NCBI GenBank assembly: GCA_963921825.1 | Contig: OY997591.1 | Span: forward strand, 36,539,825 to 36,603,824 | DNA length: 64,000 bases | Origin: Erodium maritimum | Taxonomy: Eukaryota; Streptophyta; Magnoliopsida; Geraniales; Geraniaceae | Direction: 5' to 3' | Shown here: positions 11,547-22,587 of the stretch, one piece after another | Position numbering within the stretch: position 1 is the first letter of the stretch | Layout: every line of letters starts with the position of its first letter | The notes under the pieces: model-generated | The model's database searches: none | The model's input: only the letters and a program-made list of their open reading frames with translations | What the model was told of the DNA's origin: nothing | Made by a program: the position numbers and the translations under genes

Positions 11547-13234
11547 TGTTGGGTCTCGAGGAAGGGTTGGAGATGAACCAACTCGCAGCGGAAAATCAAG
11601 GAAAACCAAGAGACGATTAAAACCATGAAACAACTAACAAAGAATGGATTCACAAGAGAAAAATTCAGCACTAGTTCTTACCAAAACAAGAACACCGGGT
11701 AACGAATGATTGGCTTGAGTCTCCAAGACGCCTACGTATCCACATGGGAATCAAAGCCACGTAGTTCTTCTCTTTGAGGACTCAAGAACACAAAAATGGA
11801 GGTGGGAGCTTGCCAAACCCGAAATTGCAAGGGAAGGGAGAGAGAAGTTGTATTTCCTATTCTTGTCTTGTGTTTGTTATGTTGAAAAAAGATGACTTAA
11901 ACATAACAAAACCCATATTTGTCCAACTAAAGGCATGGGACAAGTATGGTGTCAAGTAAGGTGTAAATAGGACAAAGTATGGCAAGATAAGATTGGGTTA
12001 GGTGGTGAATCACCAACACCATAATCCTTGTCTTGCTTGCTTAGTACTAATTAATCAAGACTTGATTAATTAGTTCCATGGGCCTTGGTTGCATGGGCCT
12101 TTCATGGGCCTCTTGGAACATGGCCCGTGGCCATTTCCAACGAGGTCCCGTGATTCGCTCATCGCCTCCAAACCTTCCATACCGGAAATGTCCAACATTA
12201 TCCGACGCGATCAATCCCAAGACTCCAAGCCTTGTCTCGATCCGTAAAGTCCTATTCACTTACGGGCACATGACCCAAAACCCAGTTTTGGTCATGTCCC
12301 GAGACAACTCCCTTTTGGCCATTCTCCATAAATGTGTCAATGAGTTTCATCCTCCGGTGTGACCCTTAGGTTTATGCATGTCAATAGATCAACGTAAAAT
12401 CCCATTTTACTTGATCCTATTTAAGTGGCAACTAACGAGACTTTAGTATTGCCTGACACTACATAACGAATCGACCCTGTCGATTCTAACCTTTCCGTCG
12501 TCCCTGTCATTATCCTTTTATCTCCGATATCCTGATTGAGATAAGGCATAGAGCCGTCATCCTTATTATTCTCAATCACCGTTCCTTGATATGCGAGATG
12601 ACTGAAGATATGATACCCAGTATCATGTGCATGGCCATGCTATTCTTCCAGTCACTCTCGATCAAGTGGCCGAGAACCGATATCTTTCCCATACCTTAGT
12701 ATGAGGGATAAATCCCTTAGCCGTCTTTCGTGTCACTCATGTAGCCCGTCCCCAAGCCAATCCTGGCCGTTATGGAAGCCCTGTTACGGACAACGTTAGG
12801 CTCAGGTCAAACTCAGTTGTTGACTACATAGCGATCACAAAGACTCCTTGGTCTAAGGATACATGACAAGCTACAACACTGAATATGTTCATGACTTAAT
12901 CTATGGCACATATTCAGGGCGGGTCATCCAATATCATGTCCCACATGATATCTATCATCAGACTCCGGAATCTCATTCCAATGACTAACAGAACGTAAGC
13001 CATAAAGAGCCATCTTTCATACTAGTCGCTTCTAGTGGAGCTTTGTTGACTAGGGACCCATCGAGTGTGATCTATCTCGATCTATGGTTCTATTCGCATG
13101 GTGGGCATAGATCAGAGCACACATCGATATATTACTCCAACACATAAGTAATATAAAGCCGCTTTAATTTTATTGCTAACGATGATATATACATTTGGAC
13201 ATTTAGGATTGAACTACGGGCACTAAGACTAACA
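11547..13234 (-). repeat. 5' LTR of copia element 2
   Basis: A 1688-bp repeat with TG...CA ends, the same length as 4779-6466 and differing at about 11 sites by eye. It adjoins the primer site, which marks it as the 5' LTR. The shared palindrome is at 12046-12074. Immediately outside it (13235) the sequence belongs to a different repeat family. Confidence 0.93.
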
Positions 13235-13923
13235 CAAGCAACACCCACAAGGAAAGTTCTTCAACTTTTAAGCCAAAACCCACAAAACCCATAGATTGGA
13301 AGTGGATGAAATGGAGAGTTAAGAGTATCTTTACCTCTAGGGAGATAAGATGAAGAAGATGAAGTGAAAATGGAGGCAAAAGGACCAAGAACAAGCTCCA
13401 AAATCCAAGCTTTCTTCCCTATCTTCTTCCTCAAGAAATGAGCTCTTCTCCTCCTCTCTCCTTGTGATTTTCGGCTGCCACAAGAGGAATGAGCTGAATT
13501 GTTGCTCCCTTTCCTTTAAATGACCTAAAATGTCAATTTACTCAAAAGCCCTTAAGGTCTTATCCCTTTAAAGGCAAGTTAGGAGGGTTTGAGGGTCAAT
13601 TGAATCCCCATTTTCATCCTCCAAGCCAAGCATGACAAGTGTCATGCGTGGTCACTCCCACTTAATTAATTTCCAGGTTTCCAAGATTTTATCGGAAAAC
13701 AACCGATATAAAGCCCAAATTTGACCGACGGTTGACTTTAACAAAATTACAGTCAAACTGAAGGAAACGGCCCAACTAAGCTAACCGTGAAGTTGGCTAA
13801 GCTTTTTGGGCCCCAGAAAGGTCCCGAATGACTTACGAGTCATCGGTTGACTTTTCCGACCGAAAGTCAAATTTAGTTAGGATTCACCGGTTCTACCGGG
13901 ATCGACCGGGGGCGGGTCTTACA
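13235..13923 (-). repeat. Fragment of the giant-LTR family (U3 end)
   Basis: The fragment ends GGGTCTTACA at 13923 and resembles the end of the giant solo LTR at 25036-28504. Both share an AAGGAAACGGC...GCTAAGCTTTTTGG block followed by GTTGACTTTTCC. Its other end is missing; copia element 2 abuts it at 13234. No coding sequence is seen in it. Confidence 0.65.
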
Positions 13924-15440
13924 AAAGCGGCTTTATATTACATTTGTGTTGGAGTAATATATCGATGTGTGTTCTGATCTATGCCCAACACGCAAATAAA
14001 ACCATAGATCGAGATGGATAACACTCGATGGGTCCTTAGTCAACAAAGCTTCACTAGAAGTGACTAGTATGAAAGATGGATCTTCATGGCTTACGTTCTG
14101 TTAGTCATTGGAATGATATTCCAGATTTTAATCATAGATATGACGTGGGACATGATATTGGACGACCAGACATGAATATGTGCCATAGATCAAGTCATGA
14201 GCATATTCATTGTCGTACATTTTCATTTATCCTTAGACCAAGGAGTCTTTGTGATCGCTATGTAGTAAACAACTAAGTTTGACCTGAGCCTAACGTTGCC
14301 CGTAACAGGGCTTCCATAATGGCCAGGATTGTCTTGGGGTGGATTGCATGAGTGACACGAAAGATGGCTAAGGGATTTATCCATCATACTACGGTATGGG
14401 AAAGATATCAGTTCTCGACCGCTTGATCGATAGTGACTGAAAGAATAGCATGGTCATGCACATGATATTGGGTATCATATATTTAGTCATCTCACATATC
14501 AAGGAACAGTTATTGAGAATAATAAGGATGACGACCCTAGGTCTTATCTCAATCAAGACTTCAGTGATAAAAGGATAGTGACAGGGACGATGGAAAGGTT
14601 AGAATCGATTGGGTCGATTCGATATGTTGTGTCAGGCAATACTAAAGTCTCGTTATTTTCCACTTATATAGGATCAAGTAAAATGGGATTTTACGTTCAT
14701 CAATCGAAATGCATAAACCTAAGGGTCACACCGAAGGATGAAACTCATTGACACATTTATGGAGAATGGCCAAAACAGAGTTGTCTCGGGACATGACCAA
14801 AACTGAGTTTTGGGTCATGCGCCCGTAAGTGCATAGGACTTTACGGATCAAGACAAGGTTTGGAGTTATGGATTGATCACGTCCGATAATATTGGACATT
14901 TCCGGTATGAAAGGCTTGGAGGCGATGAGCACGTCACGGGACCTCGTTGGGAATTGCCATGGGCCATGTTCCAAGAGGCCCATGAAAGGCCCGTGGAACT
15001 AATTAATCAAGTCTTGATTAATTAGTACTAAGTAATCAAGACAAAGATTAAGGTGTTGGTGATTCACCACCTAACCCATCTTGTTTTTCCATACTTAGCA
15101 CCATAGTTGTCTTACTTCACACCTTACTTGTCCTTCGTAGTTGTTGATGGTTTAAGTCATCTTTTTCCTACAACAAATCACAAGACAAGAATAGGAACAC
15201 AACTTCTCTCCCTCTCTCCCTAGAATTTCTGGTTTGGCTTGTTTTCTCCATCTTGTTTGTTCTTGAGTCATTTATAGAAGAACTATGTGGCTTTGATTCC
15301 AATTGGATACGTAGGCGTCTTGGAGACTCAAGCCGATCATTGTTTCTTTGGCGTTCTTGAACGAATTGGTAAGGAAACATCCATATTGTTTATTCTCTTG
15401 TTTATCTAATATTTGGTAATGTTCTATAGCATGGTCTCGA
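13924..15440 (+). repeat. Old, diverged copia LTR fragment
   Basis: From AAGCGGCTTTATATTAC onward this is the copia LTR in plus orientation, lacking the first several dozen bases. It differs from the young LTRs at roughly one base in ten. The palindrome at 14998-15026 is intact. The match fades between about 15370 and 15440. No matching internal region adjoins it, so it is an old solo or truncated LTR. Confidence 0.8.
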
Positions 15441-15661
15441 GTTATTTCCACACACCAAGCCGAGGGGTCCCTCGCCGGACAACCGGAGCGGCAGTCTCGC
15501 CTTCGCAAGCAACCCCAAGCTCCGATCTGGCCGCCCATACGGCTGCCCCATGTCGAGTCCGGGGGGGGGGGGGGGGGGGGGAACCTCGCGCCACCGAGTT
15601 TTGGCCGATCCAAAGCTATTTGTTACAGACCCAGAGACTCATCAGATTTGCTCAGAGCTGG
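15441..15661. other. Unassigned segment with a long G run
   Basis: A GC-rich stretch of no recognised family. It contains an uninterrupted run of about 20 or more G at roughly 15559-15581. Before the giant LTR inserted at 15662 it was continuous with 18838 onward. Read across that junction in one frame, the plus strand stays open into 18838-19090, but the product is not recognisable. Confidence 0.4.
15657..15661. repeat. Target site duplication GCTGG (left copy)
   Basis: GCTGG at 15657-15661 is repeated at 18838-18842, directly outside the two ends of the giant LTR. A 5-bp duplication is what LTR retrotransposon integration produces. Confidence 0.9.
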
Positions 15662-16249
15662 TGTCACGCCCCAATTTCAGTAAACCGAACTCGGGACGCG
15701 AACATTTAAAATAATAAAACATTTTGAAACCAGTTTCATAGATCACTTTAAAATCACCATTTGTTCAACAAAATAGTAATAATTACAACTTAAAATACGT
15801 CCCAACAAGTGGACAAAGGTATGGTATCCGTCGCTAGACTCAAAATAAAACCCAGAAACCCGCTCCTAGCTCTTCAAGCTTTAGAAGCTCCACTAGTCCA
15901 ACCAGCGACCGGTACCTGTAGGAAAAGCAGCTAGGAGTGAGCGTTCGCTCACCACCACGGATAACAGACTAACTACGACATAATTAGAAGACAATGCCGG
16001 TAACACCAACACAAACTCAACACCGGGGAACACCATCCCCAACCCAAGTACTCTGACTGGACACACACCCACTGTTACCTTCCTTGACCAACTCAACACT
16101 CTGACACGTAATGTAGACCCGACACAACAATTGACGACCTCCTCCAAGGACACGACAGACAACCACGCAACACCCAAGATCACTAAGGATCGCATACCAA
16201 ACAAGATCACAAAGGATCGCATACCAGCTGCTCAGTAACCATCTCTGTC

Positions 16250-16520
16250 TCTCGCCCTTTCCGATCTCAGTCGGGCCAGGCGGTCGACCTGTCTCAGTAA
16301 CCATCTCTGTCTCTCGCCCTTTCCGATCTCAATCGGGCCAGGCGGTCGACCTGTCGCGCAACTTCTCCCGATCCCAGTCGGGAGGCTAACCCACAACCTC
16401 TCCGCTTCACCCGATCCCAGTCGGGTGGTTAGCCACACCCGCGCGTCCTTCCCCCGATCCCAGTCGGGGAGCTAGCCCACAACCTCTCCGCGTCTCCCAA
16501 TCCCAGTCGGGAGGCTAGCT
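16250..16520 (-). repeat. Short hairpin-motif array in giant LTR A
   Basis: About six spaced copies of a CCCGATCCCAGTCGGG-like motif occur, each able to fold as a 5-bp stem, separated by GGCTAGCC-type spacers. A related array occurs in copy B (25650-25870), so it is a family trait. No coding role is seen. Confidence 0.75.
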
Positions 16521-16613
16521 ACACCACACAACCTCCAACAGTATCAAGTAATCAATCACAATCACAAGCAAGGTTCAACCAACAGCAACAACACAAGATC
16601 AACACTCCACATG

Positions 16614-17000
16614 CACTCATGGCCACCCAAGACACCAACATTAAAACACGGACTCAACAACTCCACGGGCACTCACGGCCTCCCAAGACACACAAACAGT
16701 AACTCACGGGTTCAACAACCCTACAGGCACTCATGGCCTCCCAAGACACACCGCCAATCAGGACACGGGTTCAACAACCCCACGGGCACTCATGGCCTCC
16801 CAAAACACCAAAGGTACAGACACGAGTTCAACAACCCCACGGGCAGTCATAGCCACCCAAGACACAAACAATAAAGTAACACGGGTTTAACAACCCCACG
16901 GGCACTCATGGCCACCCAAAACACCAAAGGTAAAGACACGGGTTTAACAATAATAGCACGGGCTCTCAAGGCCACCAAAGACATCAACAATACACAATCA
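16614..17000. repeat. Tandem array of ~57-60-bp units in giant LTR A
   Basis: About seven units share an ACTCATGGCCACCCAAGACAC core followed by AACA and ACGGGTTCAACAACCCC. Units vary in length and are not multiples of three, so the open frames across them are not genes. Copy B has about twice as many units. Confidence 0.85.
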
Positions 17001-17165
17001 ACCTCCGGCAAAACCAATGCCTCCAACAATCCTAATATCAACAGTTTCTCAATCAACCTCTGGGCATGGTCATATGCCTCTAGTACTCCTAATATCAATA
17101 AGTTCACAATCAACCTCCGGGCATGGTCATATGCCTCCAGTAATTCTAATCTCGCTAAGTTTACT
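16997..17165. repeat. Second small tandem array in giant LTR A
   Basis: Three units of about 65 bp share CAACCTCCGGGCATGGTC and ATGCCTCCAGTA. Copy B retains about one unit at the matching position (about 26727-26770). Confidence 0.7.
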
Positions 17166-18497
17166 GCTCCTACTACAGTACTAAGTGTCACATGCATTTC
17201 CAATGTTCGCTACGTTCCCGTATTATGCATTTCTAATATTCGATAACCTACTTAACCCACGACACCCCGGTGTCACATGCAATTCTACTGTTAACTTTCC
17301 CTAGTCAGGGCCGAGATCCGGCTACTTTTCCCTACCTCAAGACGAAACCACAGCAGCGTCTCCTAGCTGCTGACGACCGGGCCAACGCCGTCTTCCAGGG
17401 CGAAGTCTGCGTCTGGGTGTAACTCCGGTTTTCTCTTCGATCGAAGCCGCACTCTACTTTACACAGAAAGTTACAAATTAATAACGGTTCCGCCGTTAAA
17501 TTAAAGGTTACGATTACTCCAGTTTAAATCCGACAGTTGTCTTTTAAACTCGAGCGGGCTAAAAGCGGGATTTCGACGAGTCGGGTTCAAGCACCCGAGC
17601 ACCGACTCAGAACCCGGTGCACGTTTTCCGATGCACGAGTCCCGAGGCACGGATCCCGAGGCTCGATTCAGCGGTCCGCTTTTGGTTCCGTTCTCAGTCC
17701 GATTTAACGTCCTGCTTTGTTCGATTCTCGTTCCTCGTTCAACAGTCCAAAAAAAATCTTAAACCAAATCTGATCCTTTTTTTTATTCAAAACCGTTACT
17801 GTTAAACACTTTAATTTTTTTTGTTTTGTTTCCAAATCAGTCCAGATCCACAGGAGAGTTCGAGGAACAGAAAGAAAAGCGAGTAAAAGATCGGATTTTG
17901 GGTCCGGTCGGTCACCGGCGAAGACACCGCCGGCGACCACGCTCACAGTTTCGAGTTCCTCACCGTGGGATAAAAGGACGGCGGAGGGACACGGTGGAGC
18001 ACGGCGTGCTCATTCTCGCTTCGGATCTGGACGGACACGACGGGTCCGTCCCAGATCTGGCGATTCGCCGGCGAACTCGGAGGTTCTGGAGCGGCACGGC
18101 TTGACGTGCGGTGGTCGGAGGGGAGAGAGAGAGGTCGGCGAGTAGGCGGCGGGGATTTATGGCCGGAGTCGAGACCGGGAGCTAGCCGGGAGTTCGGCCA
18201 CGCTCCGGGAAAAAGAAGGAGGGTGCGAGGAGCTCAGGTAAGAGGAAGACGGGGTCGGATCTGAGGGGGGAAACGGAGATGGAGGCGGTCGGAGATGGGG
18301 AACGACAGCCGGCGGCGCTGGCGCGCTCGGCCGCGTGCGGTGGTGGTTAGGTCTTGGACGGAGAGGGTGGTCGGGGACGGCCGGCGACAGCGTCTGTGAG
18401 GGGTTTCGGTGAGAGGGTCGAGATGAAGAGAGAGGGGCGAGGGAGACGGGAGGTCGAAGGAGTAGCTGTGAATTAGTGTTTCAGACCAACAACCGGG

Positions 18498-18506
18498 CTT
18501 TTATAC
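18498..18506 (-). promoter_or_regulatory. TATA box of giant LTR A
   Basis: The minus strand reads GGTATAAAAG, a canonical TATA box, just upstream (in LTR orientation) of the GC-rich leader-like part. Its place in the LTR fits the U3/R boundary. Activity is not shown. Confidence 0.55.
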
Positions 18507-18837
18507 CAGACGACTCAAACGGGCTTGGGCTCAAACAACCGGGCCTGGCGCATGCTGGGTCGTGCGGCCCAAACGAGAAGGCAGGCTGACGAGCGGGCCT
18601 GGTTCGGGCCGGATCTGGCCGGGTGTGTTGGTCGGGTCTGGTCTGACCCGGTCCGACCCAATACCCTTTTCTCTCCTTTTTTTCATTTTTTTTCGTTTGC
18701 TCTTCTTTTTCTTATTAATTATTTATTTAATTTTTTTAAAACGAATTAAAAACCAAAACCGATTTGAAAATCAACCTTGACGCTCCGATCGAACACAAAT
18801 AAATAAAATCAAACTTTTTAACGAGGCGGACTTCACA

Positions 18838-19469
18838 GCTGGCCGTGGCAGATCCACGAAGGGCATCCCGATCCTCGTCCACTAAGGGGGGGGGGGGCAG
18901 AGCAGCTGACTGACAAGGAGGACATACAAGATCCACAAACGGAGGCGCTTCAACCTCCTTTGGAAAAATTAGAAGACCCGGCGGGGGTGGGAGGGTTTAT
19001 CTACGGACTATACCCACGGACCTGGGACTGCCGATGCTGGGAGGTCTCGAGAAATCCGCACTCAAAGCACTCTATTTTCACCTGCTTTCTGAATTAGGTC
19101 GTTTTTATTTCGGTTATATTAGTTTGGTTTACTTTTGGTTTTTTCTTATCATGTTTTGTATCGTTGAAAAGGTGATGTCTTGAGTATTGTCTACGATCAA
19201 AAGTAGGTTGTTTTCTACGGGTCCATAAGCGCTGGGCTTGCTACGGTTGATCCGGACAAATATCTGGAACCCAGGGCTTGTACGCCCTACTTTGTATGGT
19301 TTGTAAAAAACTATTACAAATTTACAAATAATGACGAAAGTTATGGTTATAGTATTTTTCATGGAAAAGTGATGGTAGTTATATGGTGGTGAGAACTATG
19401 GAGTATTAATTAAAGTATTAAACTATAATTGACCCAACGGCGTGGAGAGCTTGTTCAAGGTAGAGGTGT
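18838..19469. other. Unassigned segment, possible retroposon 3' end
   Basis: This is the continuation of 15441-15661 beyond the inserted giant LTR. It includes a run of about 12 G at about 18886-18897. The plus strand is open to a stop at about 19095 (AEQLTDKEDIQDPQTEALQ...). An AT-rich tail follows. I recognise no family, domain or RNA gene. Confidence 0.35.
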
Positions 19470-19839
19470 TTTTTTTTATAAGCGATTTTTTATTAAACAT
19501 GATTCAAGGTGAATACCTGTAAGCACAAGCGAAGTACAGCAGGAAAACAAAAGAAATAAAATTACAAACTCCCCACAGTTCTTCTCCTGCGTCTTCTACG
19601 TCGAAGGCACGAAACTGGATCCACAACCCAAACTTCAGCGAACACCTCCGACTCTGAACAACTGGTGTTAGGATACACTAAAGCATTACGCTGCAAAACA
19701 GATATGCCAGCACACCAAATAACAAAATTTTATCCAACCCGAACTCCCACTTCCTCCTGCAACCAAAAACCACCCTTCGAAGGCTCCCAAGATGGTGTTC
19801 GGCAACGCCTAAGGTATAAACCACCAACTATGGAGCAAG

Positions 19840-19938
19840 CCCCATACATCGGGGTGCTGCTTCGATAGAGCCACCCTAATGCACCGTCTCTTCTGGACGA
19901 CATTCATCCCCCTCACGTTCCAGGCGATGAACTTCACC
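19840..19938 (-). pseudogene. Start of LINE ORF2 (endonuclease N-terminus only)
   Basis: The minus strand from 19938 reads MVKFIAWNVRGMNVVQKRR, the hallmark start of an L1-type AP endonuclease (WNVRG, then a K/R-rich R-R-x-I segment). The similarity stops after about 30-35 codons, where the sequence passes into the 3' region. The catalytic endonuclease and the RT are absent. Confidence 0.75.
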
Positions 19939-19944
19939 ATAGCC

Positions 19945-20690
19945 TCTGATTAATGAGGTAAGGAAGTAGGGAGAGAATCCCCCTCTTCGTCCCCGTCATA
20001 AGAACCGAGGTCAACAGAATCCTCCTGAAACTCTGGATCAACCGAGTCTCCTAGCTCAAAATCCAGAGCTTCGATTTGATCTGCCGTTTCTGGATGCTCT
20101 GAAAGTAATTTCTGACTGGCCTTGATCAATTTCCACTTCCTCTCTCGATCAGCATATTCTTTGTCAATTGGGATTCTGCGAGCTGCATATGATCTGTAAA
20201 CTTATGTAGGTCTGGTCGGCTGAAGAAGGTCCTTGGCCGAAGCCCTGGCCCGAGAAGAGTGAGTCCCACGCAAGGGGTAAAATGGGCTCGAAGTAGAAGA
20301 CTCAGGGACTTTACTCACCGGAGTCGAGGGAAGCAGAGTGTCCTTGCCCTTCACATTTGACACCTGAAGCGGAGATTCTGCTGTAGCCAAAACTGCTCCT
20401 CTATAATCCAAAATTCTGTCGACCTCCAGGAGTTCAGGTGAAGCGATTCTTGTCAGGCAGATCTGAAAATCCTTGCCCTCTATCTCTAAAATTCGATTAA
20501 CACACGCCTCATGCAAATTAGAATGTAGCAGGAGGAAGTTGCAGTCAAGTGATGGCGAGGTTTCATCTCTTAGGGCCAACAAGAATGAACCACACGAAGT
20601 CCCAATGTCGCGGAATGTCGACATGCACCAGCTCGATAAAGGAACACCCGTAACCTTCCACCAATTGAAACCGCCTGCGCCATTGAGCCA
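19945..20690 (-). pseudogene. LINE ORF1 remnant (DUF4283-like)
   Basis: A 140-residue open frame at 20202-20624 continues upstream toward 20690 with a WWKVTGVPLSSWCMSTFRDIG segment. This resembles the conserved W-(V/K)-(R/V)-GLPLxxW core of DUF4283-like domains in plant LINE ORF1 proteins, which bind element RNA. The following acidic, low-complexity tail ends at a stop near 19945. The N-terminus is missing and at least one stop interrupts the frame near 20201. I am fairly sure of the LINE origin and less sure of the exact domain. Confidence 0.6.
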
Positions 20691-20692
20691 AC

Positions 20693-22541
20693 TATTTAAT
20701 TTTTTTTCTCTTTTATTTAATTTAATTTTGTGTATGTAATTGCGGTCTCACCCCTCTCCGAGTTTGTTAATTACAGATATTTCAGAGGTCGAGAGGAACG
20801 CTAGGATTGCGAAGTGTCAAGGGAAGAAAGCTATGAGTCATCACTCTGAAACGAGTCATCACTCGGATAATGAGGATAACCAGGATGACATTCAAAGGGA
20901 AGCGATTCAGTAAAGGAATGAAAACCCAATTAGGGAGCAGAATCGGGTTCCTCCTGGCTTTAATCCACTGTTTGCTCCGGAAGAACCACCAAGGCAAAGG
21001 GCATTGATGGAGTATGGAACTCCATCGCTACGAGGCATTGAAGGCAGCATTGTCGCACCACCAGTCACGAACCCGACATTTGAGATCAAGACATCAGTTA
21101 TCAACCTGGTGAGAGGTGACCCATTCCATGGGTATGCACACGATGATTCGTTGGAACACTTAACAACGTTTCTCGAGCTGTGTGACACATTCAGGTATAA
21201 TGGAGTGTCAAGTGATGCAGTGCGCCTTCGGCTTTTTCCCTTCTCATTGAAGGATAAAGCAAGTAAGTGGCTACGTGAGATGCCCACTGGGAGCATAAGA
21301 ACTTGGGACCAGTTGGTGGAAGAATTCATGAATCAGTTCTTCCCACCAAAGAAGACGATAAAGCTAAGAGCTGACATCAACACTTTTTCCCAACAAGGTG
21401 GTGAAACGTTAGTGGAAGCATGGGAAAGGTTCTCTGACTTATTGAGGCAGTGTCCGCATCATGGTCAACCACTATGGGTCCAAATGCAGACTTTCTATTC
21501 TGGTCTGAATGAGGTCAGCCAAGGACAACTTGATTCAGCAGCTGGAGGTTCTTTTGTGCAATTAACTTCAGAGAACAATGTGGCTCTATTGAACTTGATG
21601 GCTTCTAACAGAGTCTGGCAGTCCAACAGAAGAGGTGCAGGAGCTAAGGGGACGGTTAATGCATTGGAGTCATCATCAATGGATAAAGTGGTGGATCAGA
21701 TTGTCCAGAGTGTGATAAAGAGATTGGATGCAATGCAGGTTCCTTCATTATCTGATCCTCTTGATTATATTGAAGGTATTGGAGAGCCTCAGGGAGAAAC
21801 AGTAAACTATGTGGGGAACCAAAGACCTCAAGGACAAGGTTATCAACAGAGGCCTCAGAACCAACTGTATCAACAGAGGCCTCAAACTCAACAATATCAA
21901 AACCAGCAGCCTCAGAATGCACCTCCACAAGAGTCTTCCTCCAAACTAGAGCAGATAATGCTAATTATGATGGCACATATGAAGGAGGATAATGAGTTGC
22001 ACAAGGTATCTGTGCAGGGGCAACAGACAGTGAACCGGAACAACGATGCTCGGTTCCAGGCCATAGAGATCCAAATTGGACAAATAGCAGCTCTATTGAA
22101 TTCCAGGGCTCCAGGAAGCCTCCTGAGCAACACAGAAAGGAACCCTAGGGAGAGTGTCAATGTCATAATGTTGGGTAGTGGCCAAACGCATGAGGAACCA
22201 CAAGTTGTAGAACGGGAAAAACAGGAAGTAGAGATCGAGGGGCACGCTTCAGGTAAGAAGGTAAGGGAGTCCGATGTTGAATCAGAAACTTGGACTTCAC
22301 CTCCTCCTTTTCCTTCAGTTATTAAGAAAAACAAGCTTGATGATCAATATGCAAAGTTTTTGAATGTTTTTAAGAAACTTGAGATTAATATGCCTTTCCT
22401 TGAAGCTTTAACTCGTATGCCCAAAATTGCTAAATGCCTGAAAGATTTGTTGGGTAGCAAGAGAAGATTATTAGAGGGGGGAATTGTGAACTTGAATGAG
22501 GAATGCTCTGTTGTGTTGTTGAATAAACTCCCACCTAAACT
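20693..22541 (+). mobile_element. Athila-like Ty3/gypsy fragment (leader and gag)
   Basis: The leader (GCGGTCTCACCCCTCTCC at about 20742) and the gag region match the minus-strand element at 43526-63057, read in the opposite direction. The fragment lacks LTR, pol and its 5' edge. It is cut by the LINE on the left and joins the palindrome and second LINE on the right. It is a broken remnant. Confidence 0.85.
21004..22541 (+). pseudogene. Athila-like gag (largely open fragment)
   Basis: A frame of about 510 codons opens at 21004 (an in-frame gag-like stretch also lies upstream). It carries the retrotransposon gag domain (DTFRYNGVSSDAVRLRLFPF, DKASKWLREMP, AWERFSDLLRQCPHHG), then a glutamine/proline-rich repeat (QQRPQNQ units, about 21830-21920) and the start of the protease-proximal region. 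Gag would form the particle core. The last few codons before the stop come from the junction with the neighbouring LINE, so the 3' end is artificial. Confidence 0.85.
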
Positions 22542-22587
22542 CACATTTTGCTAAGATATTCTTCTGGAATATCTTAGCAAAATGTGA
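22541..22587. repeat. 21-bp perfect inverted repeat at gypsy/LINE junction
   Basis: Arms 22541-22561 and 22567-22587 are exact reverse complements with a 5-base loop. The right arm is genuine LINE sequence (encoding FAKIF on the minus strand). The left arm is an inverted copy of it at the break with the Athila fragment. It looks like fold-back (templated) filler made during insertion or repair. Confidence 0.9.

Larger units (their letters stand above)
4779..13234 (-). mobile_element. Ty1/copia element 2, LTR to LTR, broken
   Basis: This copy has two 1688-bp LTRs (4779-6466 and 11547-13234), a primer site beside the right LTR, a polypurine tract beside the left LTR and the order gag, protease, integrase, RT, RNase H on the minus strand. 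By eye the LTRs differ at about 11 sites (under 1 percent). That would mean well under a million years if both came from one insertion. However, the outer 5-bp flanks differ (GATTA on the left, CAAGC on the right), so it may be a recombinant of two insertions. The coding part has a handful of breaks, so I treat it as a fossil. Confidence 0.92.
15662..18837 (-). mobile_element. Giant solo LTR, copy A (3.18 kb)
   Basis: The element begins TGTCACGCCCC and ends GGACTTCACA, so it has TG...CA ends, and is bounded by a perfect 5-bp duplication (GCTGG). No shorter terminal repeat, primer site or coding region is present, so it is best read as a solo LTR left by LTR-LTR recombination. A TATA box on the minus strand (18498-18506) is followed by a GC-rich leader-like zone and then, toward 15662, by tandem arrays. 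A hairpin GTGAGCG..CGCTCAC lies at 15937-15952. The family (Ty3/gypsy-like by size and ends) cannot be fixed without an internal region. Confidence 0.85.
19470..20692 (-). mobile_element. Internally deleted L1-type LINE
   Basis: In minus orientation it runs from ORF1 (about 20690) through the ORF1 stop and the first ~30 codons of ORF2, then jumps to a non-coding 3' region. It ends in an A tail (the T run at about 19471-19479 on the plus strand). Nearly the whole of ORF2 is missing. No target duplication was found; the 5' end abuts the Athila fragment at 20693. Confidence 0.75.

Noticed and set aside
16611-17246. Open frames in giant LTR A (87 and 112 codons)
   Set aside because: Same repeat-derived origin as in copy B, with no domain and no leader or start context.
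20202-20624. Host gene candidate of 140 codons
   Set aside because: It is followed by a LINE ORF2 start and an A tail and shows a DUF4283-like W-x-GLPLxxW core, so it is LINE ORF1.
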